Positions 61,801-64,000 of a stretch of 64,000 nucleotides of DNA are shown here, in pieces. Position numbers and translations under genes: made by a program. The notes beneath the pieces are model-generated. The model ran no database searches. It was given only the letters and a program-made list of their open reading frames with translations, and was not told where the DNA came from. How positions within the stretch are numbered: position 1 is the first letter of the stretch; each line of letters begins with the position of its first letter. Origin of the DNA: DATMER01 sp034667225 (GTDB taxonomy: Bacteria > Acidobacteriota > Thermoanaerobaculia > Multivoradales > UBA5704); the NCBI GenBank assembly GCA_034667225.1, contig JAXDKG010000040.1:1-64000 (forward strand), written 5' to 3'.

Positions 61801-64000
61801 CAACCCCCTCTGCCAGGTCATGCTCGGGTTCGAGAACTTCCCGCACCGGGCGGCGAGCCTGCCCGGGTTGACGGTCAGCCATCTGGCCGGCGGCGGCGTG
61901 GATACGGGGACGTCCAAGTTCGATCTAACGCTGTTTCTCTGGGAGGCCGGCGAGGAGATCCACGGCACGCTGGAGTACAACAGCGACCTGTTCGAGAGGT
62001 CGACCATGCTGCGGCTGCGGCGGCACCTCGAGGTGCTCCTCGAGTCCGCCATGGCAGGCCCCGAGCGCAACCCTCGCGAGCTGGACCTCCTCGATGTGGC
62101 CGAGCGGCAGCAGTTGCTCGAGTGGAACACCCTGGTCGATGCTTCGGCAGACGAGCCGCTCCACATCCGTTTCGCGCGGCAGGCCGCGAGGACGCCGCAC
62201 GCTCCGGCAGTGATCCACGAGCTCGACCAGCTCACCTACGAAGAGCTCGACCGGCGGGCGAACCAGGTGGCGCGGGCGCTGCGGCGCCTGGGCGTGGGCC
62301 CCGAGGTGCTGGTCGGGCTCTGCGTCGAGCGCTCTCTGGAGATGGTCGTCGGCCTGCTGGGGATTCTCAAGGCCGGCGGTGCCTATCTGCCGCTCGATCC
62401 CGCCTACCCCAGGGACCGCCTCGCCTTCATGCTGGAGGACGCCGGTGCGCCGGTCGTGCTGATCCAGGAGCGCGTCCGCGGGAGCCTGCCCGAGCCGCTC
62501 TCCCCGGGCGTGCGCATCCTCTCTCTGGACGGCGACCGCGACACCATCGCGCGCGAAGCCGGGAGCGACCCCGGCGTCGCGGTGGAGGCCGGCCACCTAG
62601 CCTATGTCATCTACACCTCGGGCTCCACGGGAGTGCCCAAGGGTGTCGCCGTGACGCACGCCAACGCGGCCCGGCTCTTCGCGGCGACCGAGGAGTGGTT
62701 CCACTTCGGTCCCGGCGATGTCTGGACGCTGTTCCACTCTTATGCCTTCGACTTCTCGGTGTGGGAGATCTGGGGCGCGCTGGGCTACGGCGGCCAGCTC
62801 GTCGTCGTGCCCTTCGAGGTGAGCCGCTCGCCAGAGGCCTTCATGAGGATGCTCGCGACGGAGGGAGTGACGGTGCTCAGCCAGACACCCTCCGCCTTCC
62901 AGCAGCTCATCCTGCTCGGGGAGGCCGGCGGCTTCCGTGACGATCTCGCCTTGCGCGTGGTCGTCTTCGGCGGCGAGGCCCTTGACCTCCATGCTCTCCG
63001 ACCGTGGTGCGCCCACTACGGGTACCGCGCGCCCGTCCTGGTCAACATGTACGGGATCACCGAAACCACGGTGCACGTGACCTACCGGGCGCTGGAGGCG
63101 GAGGATCTCGGGCCTGATGCGGGGAGCGCGATCGGTGTCCCGATCCCCGATCTCAGCGTGCATCTGCTCGATGCCTGGCAGCAGCCGGTGCCGGTCGGAG
63201 TGCCCGGAGAGATGTATGTCGGCGGCGCCGGGCTGTCGCGCGGATATCTGTGCCGGCCGGATCTGACCGCGGCACGCTTCGTCCCCGACCCGTTCGGCGC
63301 CCGGCCGGGAGGCCGGCTCTACCGGACCGGAGACCTCGCCCGGCGTCGGGTGGACGGCGAGATCGAGTACCTCGGCCGCATCGACCATCAGGTGAAGATC
63401 CGCGGCTTCCGCATCGAGCTGGGGGAGATCGAGGCGGTGCTCTCCTCCCATCCCCAGGTCCTCCAGTCCGTGGTCCTGGCCCGGCAGGACGCCTCCGGCC
63501 TGCCGCGGCTGGTCGCCTATGTCCTTCCGAGCCCGGATCGGCCGCTGGAGGGTGCGCCGGCGGCGGCGCTCGACGAGCAGGTCGTCGAGTGGCAGGCGCT
63601 CTACGACGAGATCTACGCGCGCGGGGGCAGCGGCGAGGACGCCACCTTCGACATCGTCGGCTGGGACAGCAGCTACACGGGTGAGCCGATCCCCGCCGAG
63701 GAGATGCGCGAGTGGGTGGAGAGCACGGTCGACGAGATCCTGGCCCTGACCTGGGGGCGGGTGCTTGAGATCGGCTGCGGTACGGGTCTCCTGCTCCACC
63801 GCATCGCTCCCTCCTGCTCTCTGTACCGCGGGACCGATCTCTCGACGTCGGCCCTGGCGCGGGTACGCCGCTCGCTCGGTGCCCGGCTGCCCCAGGTGGA
63901 GCTCGAGCAGCGGCTGGCCGATGATTTCTCGGGGATCGAGAGGGGCTCCTTCGACCTGGTGATCCTCAATTCGGTCGTCCAGTACTTCCCGAGCGCCGAG
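43844..64000 (+). CDS. NRPS2: C-A-T / C-A-T-E / C-A-MT-T-E / C-A-T / C-A-MT... (cut by window end)
   Basis: The frame is open from ATG 43844 to the window edge, over 6,700 residues. After a helical docking-like head (MSNLLQRVSQLPPDKRALLQ) come five modules. M1 (to about 47.2 kb): C-A-T, pocket about D-L-Y-D-F-S-L-V-W, Cys-like, with GGATEA replacing GPTE. M2 (to 51.7 kb): C-A-T-E, about D-V-W-H-F-S-L-I-E, Ser, epimerised. M3 (to 57.5 kb): C-A-MT-T-E, about D-I-W-E-I-N-A-D-D, unknown; methyltransferase motif LEIGCGTGLLLL near 54,765. M4 (to 60.7 kb): C-A-T, about D-V-W-H-I-S-L-V-D, Ser. M5: C-A-MT, about D-F-W-S-V-G-M-V-H, Thr, with LEIGCGTGLLLH near 63,765. Carriers before E domains have GGDS, others GGHS. 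No thioesterase is reached. Long minus-strand frames here are GC artefacts. Confidence 0.93.
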   Translation, partial: MSNLLQRVSQLPPDKRALLQKLLQERSVEAARATEAIPRRPAEEPARLSFAQQRLWFIDQLEPGNPAYNISAAIALDGRLDRRALRQSLLQIVTRHEALRTTFALANGEPVQVIGPSAAPHLPLVDLRHLPEEESRSEVERLAVREARLSFDLMRGPLMRTTLLSTGDDRQVLLLTLHHIISDGWSMEILLRELTALYAACATGTPCAFPELPIHYADFAVWQRRWLQGEILDTQLAYWRKQLAGSSFLLELPTDRPRLAVQGVRGERLSFQLSAGLSAELREMTQRSGATLFMSLLGAFVALLHRYTGQGDLLVGSPIANRGRSELSSLIGFFVNTLVLRGDLSGDPDFRALLARVREVALEAYAHQDLPFEKLVQELEPVRDLSRSALVQAVFALQSPPPRLEVDGLKLEPLPIHSRTSKFDLLFTLVDAEPAITGSMEYSADLFAAATMQRLAEHFEALLRGLLAAPDVRISELPLLGLAQRQQVLAEWNDTAAPVAASGCRIHQLFEERAVEAPDAVAVVFAEERWSYGDLDRRANQLARQLASLGIEPGSLVAVHLGRSPEMIVAVLGILKAGAAYVPVEISWPGERVAWILHRLEIRCAVTETSRVPCLAERESDVPRLQHLVSLDRVEREDREAPAPRRLRVWPRSHLDGLTAERLAVQADDSDLAYIIFTSGSTGTPKGVAVRHRPVLNLIDWVQRTFAMGGADRVLFITSLSFDLSVYDIFGLLAAGGSIHVASEADVQEPRRLVRLLYEGCITFWDSAPAALQQIAAFLPAAKSRDVSAPLRLVFLSGDWIPLTLPDRVRAAFPRAGVVSLGGATEATVWSNWFPVGRIDPLWASIPYGRPIQNARYHVLDRWLAAVPVGVPGDLYIGGDCLALGYVKEPVQTARQFVPDPFSAQPGAVLYRTGDRARYWGDGNLEFLGRLDHQVKIRGFRIELGEIETVLGQHPAVREAVAVVREDTPGDRRLAAYLVPNNGLAPEAAALRDFLAARLPEYMVPAAFVVLDAIPLTANGKVDRRALPAPRWTTSGAAVGRIAARSAIEELVAGFWSEVLGVPEIAPGDDFFQMGGHSLLATQVVARVRQVLGVDIPLRDVFERPMLRDLVEKVELRRREGRAGAPPLRPVPRGSDLPLSLAQQRLWVLDQLGEGAAYHIHAALLALGALDVPALEASFEEVVRRHEVLRTTFASVEGHAVQVIAPPSRLPLPVVDLESLPAERRMEVALALATAAARRGFDLARGPLVRFGLLRLGADEHLVLVAMHHIISDGWSIGLLVREASALYRAFAHRQPSPLPELPIQYADYALWQRRWLAGEVLAAQLDYWRRQLRGAPPVLDLPADRPRPLVRSGQGAACAIRVPEDVSGSLLRLSRRAGATLFMTLVAACKALLLRYTGREDLCVGTPVAGRTLVETESLIGFLVNTLVLRTGLAGDPRFDALLAQVRDVVLDADSHQDLPFEKLVEALQPERRLGHTPLFQVMLALQNVPMSVPDAAGLAISPIEIEDGTAQFDMMLQMRETPDGLEGSLRYSTDLFDAATAERTARHFETLLQGVARGAERRLSELPLLSPRERAQLVATWNDTAVELDGDACLHDLFAAQAARTPDAVAVIAAGEHLTYRELADRAGRLARRLGTLGVGPEVRVAVCVRRSIDMVVAILGVLEAGGAYVPLDPEYPAERLAYMVEDAAAVVVLVHEATRERVPQHAVLSVCSLEGMDGWEAPSGRAPLVRASPDNLAYVFYTSGSTGRPKGAMNAHRGVVNRIQWMRRTHSQGEGGRVLQKTPFSFDVSIWEIFWPLSTGAALVMAPPEAHRDPAQIIRIIIEQGITDLHFVPSLLQVFLQEPGAEACASVRRVFCSGEALPFDLQQRFLGRLDAELHNLYGPTEAAIEVSAWDCRCVHPRRVVPIGHPIANVRLHIADPFLEPAPVGIPGELLIGGAAVGRGYLGAPGLTAERFIPDPFGGAPANRLYRTGDLARRLPDGEIEFLGRLDHQAKIRGLRVETGEIEAVLRQHPDIREAAVVSPESAGSRRLVAYIVPAAGVEPEIRDLQTFLKRQLPEYMVPALFVWLEALPTTASGKLDRRALPAPAGVAERPFRAPSTAPEQALAAIWSRLLGVERVGVDDNFFELGGDSILCIQAVARARRAGLSLNVRQLFQHQTIAELAMVIEEAPKATADDAPVGGPVPLTAIQRWFFEQELPDPQHFNQSVLLQVRPDLDPRMLAAALARLLEHHDALRMRFEPVDGDEGAWSQRIESPGAPPPFSVTDLEALPGARRRPALEAAAAALQGSMDLTCGPVLRCALFALGAGRPGRLLIIAHHLVIDGVSWRILLEDLAALLDGLPLPAKTTSFQRWAERIVQRALAVPDEEVVYWLAEPQRLELPVPVDTPGGLNDVDSVRKIAVALDVEETRALLHDVPRAYRTGINDVLLTALAQALARWSGRPAVLIDLEGHGREEIFTDLDLSRTVGWFTSVFPTRFDLAEAAGPGEALQAVKEQLRAIPGRGLGYGLLRYLSGRDDVAAALRALPRADVSFNYLGQLDQALPEASPFEPAPEDAGSQQSPRQIRRYLLEVTGGVAGGCLRLTVRYSANLHRAANVERFGEDLAAALRSLSLHCRLLERPAYTPSDFPLARLDRGALDRLVALEPWIEDVYPLSSLQKGLLFHTLETPEAGLYFQQLVCTLRGKLDPPAFERAWHRAVSRHGILRTRFAWEGLGEPLQVVGRRAALPVEVHEWQGLDPSEQEERFREFLRRDRERGLSLSSAPLMRLTVLRLAGDLYRVVWDTHHLVLDGWSTALLWQEVFALYGAFVQGKEPAMEEPRPYSHYIRWLLEQDLSASEVFWRRELSGFTSPTQLSIAQTDEQRGEAGHAERRGRLAPEATAALRSLARQHQLTLNTLLQGVWALLLSRYSGSSDVLFGVVSSGRSEALPGVEAMVGVFVNTLPLRVRVPLSAPLLDWLQEFQERQVEMRRYEYSPLGEIQRWSELPAGEPLFETILTFENYPVEDSLRGRPVDLEVVSVDMAERTSYPLSVAAAPGASLILSLLYQTGRFDHATIWRVVSHLEVALSDLAAGLDRSLSDVRFLSGAESCQVLLEWNDTHRACSEPQVLPLVFDAQVRRTPDAVAAVCGERQLSYRELGARADRMSLRLQALGVGPEVRVGVFSRRSLEWLCAILGIFKAGGAYVPLDPENPQDRLTMILTDADPVVLLAERDLLDLLPEHGARLMPIEDEPVGEGGDENGPVPSRALPKSLAYVIYTSGSTGRPKGALLEQSGMMNHLRAKVVELDLTGADAVAQNSVLSFDISIWQLFAALLVGGRVEIASDDIMHDPALLLDWTEERGITILETVPSLMRLFLDEIESRGPARPQLASLRWLIPNGEPLPPDLCQRWLESYPHVSLINAYGPTECSDDVTHQVIHRPLAAGTVRTPIGRPLPNLRIYVLGGDLRPLPIGTIGGIFVGGAGIGRGYLGDPVRTAASFIPDPFATSPGARLYWTGDRGRHLANGELEFRGRVDHQVKVRGFRIELGEIEAALLQHPAVREAVTIVWESGRGDSRLVAYLVPAEQDPGEVADLRAETASWQAIFDDVYRDEVVSEVDSGINLRAWVSSYTGGPLPAEEIVECFEDSVERILELQPRRVLEIGCGTGLLLLRIAPQVESYCGTDISGEVIERLWRQVEGRQLPAVTLLHCAGDELDTLEAGVYDTVILNEVVQYFPSVEYLMRVIEAALRRVAPGGTFYIGDLRSLPLHEAFHTSVQLYRAPDDLPLAQLRQRAQWHRTHDKELAVDPDLFLALQQRMPQIAEVRIEIKGGRSRNELTRFRYDVALRIGPTEPREAAQDWTDWRASGMTVAALRELLAETEPDVLGLAGVPNARVVEEIAAVELLRSADGRSTARDLRQALAERGEGGAVEPADFWELGRELPYEVQICWSEVDPLGACDVLLTRRGRDARFAPLPRRKVVARPWWHYANVTRHESMEARLGPELRAFLKGVLPDYMVPAVLMILPSLPLNANGKIDRKALPSPEGVRPDLPTDLVAPQTPVEQLLADLWSNLLGIESVGIHDNLFEIGGDSILIIQLVSQANQAGLRLTPRQVYQNPTIAQLAAVVSGQRTVRPGQEAVTGPVPLVPVQRWFFEQDLEEPQHYNQALLLETLPTPPVQRVEQAVQALLLHHDALRLRFERSASGWRQTGLGPDADVPLILVDHSALPPDAHETALAAAVAPVQRSLDLGRGPVLRFALFDRGAQRPGRLLIAIHHLVVDGVSWRILLADLETAFGQLARGQSVELPAKTSSFKLWAERLVEHARSPELAAERAFWSALPHRDVPLPVDGPGGANTVGSERTVRVSLGVDESAALLHDVYRVYRTQINDLLLTALTQAFTRWTGVPSLLIHLEGHGREDLFEDIDLSRTVGWLTSIFPIRLSLGERSGPGQELKAVKEQLRAIPRHGIGYGVLRYLAGEDGLASLPQPQVSFNYLGQLDRVLDPSSPFVPGTEPAGPGQAPVQRRPHLLEIDAHVAAGRLHFKWTYSANLHRRETVERLARETAEALRSLIGHCRSAQAGGFTPSDFPLARLDQPGLDRIAEAISGIEDIYRLSPLQQGMLFHALRDPESDVYFRQLLCTLQGELDAEGFLQAWQRAADRQPMLRTAFFWMGLEEPVQVVAKRAEVHLAFLDWRGEPRERQQERLESFLRVDREQGFELARAPLMRLTLIRLSDSDHQLVWSFHHLILDGWSVSRLVRDVFGTYNSSARGDASAVQARPFSSYIAWLDRQSLEAAEGFWRSALQGFEAPTPVSVERVLAGEDSQGEQELRLGAAETSALYALARQHQITPSTLVQGAWALLLSRYSGLRDVVFGIVSSGRPADLPTVDEMIGVFINTLPLRVALPPEAPVAAWLREVQARQVEVRQYEYTPLVAIQGWSEVPRGQALFDSLLVFQNYPLDAALREQAQILRLGDVRFSEPTNYPITLLAVPGASLSLKIFYHRRLFDAAAIARRLQHLGALLQALPAHAEQRLEDLPALAPAEWHQLVAEWNDTARSLPSDACLHELIESQAARTPWALAVVRGGERLTYRELDARAERLACSLESLGVGPEVRVGICAERSLDMVVGLLAILKAGGAYVPLDPEYPRERLWHMVEDSRAPVLLVQRKWLERLPEGEAKIVLLDDALGRRGAEGTRPRSRTASDNLAYVIYTSGSTGKPKGAMNSHRAIVNRLDWMQHAYGLAAGERVLQKTPFSFDVSVWELFWPLLTGATLVMAPPGAHRDPRALVELIAQERISTLHFVPSLLRAFLEVPGLEACGSLRRVICSGEALPFDLQERFCELLPAELHNLYGPTEAAVDVTFWPCRSGLSLGFVPIGRPISNLRIHLADRDLHPAPLGAPGELLIGGLGLGRGYLGRPDLTAEKFVPDPWSEEPGARLYRTGDLSRLLPDGVIEFLGRIDHQVKIRGFRIELGEVEAALGAFPGMRGAVVMAREDSPSDARLVAYLRVEEGSAIDLAALRELAGRTLPDFMVPSAFVTLSAFPLTPSGKIDRRALPAPAPRQSRVSLAEAVRTPTQEILAGLWAQVLGVPEVGLHEDFFELGGHSLLATQIVSRVRQVFGVELPLRGLFERPTLAAQAEAIERRRREALGGAGSPIRPVPRDGDLPLSFAQQRLWFIHRLVADNPFYNMYTRLGVSGPLQVPSLRRAFSEIVRRHEALRTTFRVVEGLPRQVIHPHLQLTLPIVDLAGLPEPLRDAELAQLSLAESRRPFDLERGPLVRVTLARLGEEEHALMLNVHHIVADGWSIGIFGRELSVLYGAFAQGQPSPLPELPVQYADFAVWQRDWLSGEVEGQLAYWVRKLEDGPKVLDLPTDRPRPSIESFRGGWLPLVLPAPLGEALRSFSRGQRATLAMTTLAGFDTLLSRYSGQQDLLVGSASANRNREEIEDLIGFFVNLLALRADLAAAPTFGRLVGQIRETSLDAYSHQDVPFERVVESLHLERDLSRNPLCQVMLGFENFPHRAASLPGLTVSHLAGGGVDTGTSKFDLTLFLWEAGEEIHGTLEYNSDLFERSTMLRLRRHLEVLLESAMAGPERNPRELDLLDVAERQQLLEWNTLVDASADEPLHIRFARQAARTPHAPAVIHELDQLTYEELDRRANQVARALRRLGVGPEVLVGLCVERSLEMVVGLLGILKAGGAYLPLDPAYPRDRLAFMLEDAGAPVVLIQERVRGSLPEPLSPGVRILSLDGDRDTIAREAGSDPGVAVEAGHLAYVIYTSGSTGVPKGVAVTHANAARLFAATEEWFHFGPGDVWTLFHSYAFDFSVWEIWGALGYGGQLVVVPFEVSRSPEAFMRMLATEGVTVLSQTPSAFQQLILLGEAGGFRDDLALRVVVFGGEALDLHALRPWCAHYGYRAPVLVNMYGITETTVHVTYRALEAEDLGPDAGSAIGVPIPDLSVHLLDAWQQPVPVGVPGEMYVGGAGLSRGYLCRPDLTAARFVPDPFGARPGGRLYRTGDLARRRVDGEIEYLGRIDHQVKIRGFRIELGEIEAVLSSHPQVLQSVVLARQDASGLPRLVAYVLPSPDRPLEGAPAAALDEQVVEWQALYDEIYARGGSGEDATFDIVGWDSSYTGEPIPAEEMREWVESTVDEILALTWGRVLEIGCGTGLLLHRIAPSCSLYRGTDLSTSALARVRRSLGARLPQVELEQRLADDFSGIERGSFDLVILNSVVQYFPSAE

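Noticed and set aside
1..64000. CRISPR arrays
   Set aside because: No series of equal repeats with unique spacers was seen; the only regular repeats are the 11-base phased set and short tandem tracts.

Overview
The window is high-GC bacterial DNA. Gene content suggests an uncultured Acidobacteriota-like lineage: a TPR protein with a Cys-pair N-terminus, a rudimentary Mu-like head module and a very large lipopeptide NRPS locus. No rRNA, intact tRNA or ribosomal marker is present, so the taxonomic call is weak.

1-23.66 kb looks like part of an integrated genomic island. Its right edge is a tyrosine integrase (22.0-23.4 kb) beside a 50-nt 3' fragment of tRNA-Pro(GGG), the usual signature of attR; the intact tRNA should lie left of base 1. 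Inside are, in order: two small secreted Cys-rich peptides with structured repeats; a second, XerC-like recombinase; a head-and-packaging module of a Mu-like phage (small and large terminase, DUF935 portal fused to a gpF-type end, gpI-type protease/scaffold, decoration protein, gpT-type major head protein), with two single-base frameshifts and no tail or lysis genes; then an AT-richer conflict island with a ParB-like protein, a Dam-type methylase, a small orphan, a GNAT-CHAT fusion, a small membrane protein and a second CHAT (caspase-like) protein. After that come a DUF4239 remnant, a RibD/DHFR-fold reductase, a TPR protein, a tandem pair of small paralogues, a toxin-antitoxin pair and the island integrase.

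24.2-64 kb is a biosynthetic locus. A leftward, translationally coupled five-gene operon (phosphoglycerate-mutase-like enzyme, argininosuccinate-lyase-like enzyme, cysteine-synthase-like PLP enzyme, ATP-grasp ligase, SDR) looks like an amino-acid building-block cassette; 2,3-diaminopropionate or a relative is my best guess. Rightward are a LanB/PEARL-like protein, a membrane M28 peptidase and two NRPS proteins joined by ATGA overlaps. NRPS1 is FAAL-T-C-A-T-C-A-T. NRPS2, over 6,700 residues and cut by the window end, is C-A-T / C-A-T-E / C-A-MT-T-E / C-A-T / C-A-MT... Together they predict an N-acylated peptide of at least seven residues: unknown, Ile/Val-like, Cys-like, D-Ser, D-N-methyl-unknown, Ser, N-methyl-Thr. 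The LanB-like gene and the M28-NRPS operon share an upstream element with the same internal spacing, which suggests common control.
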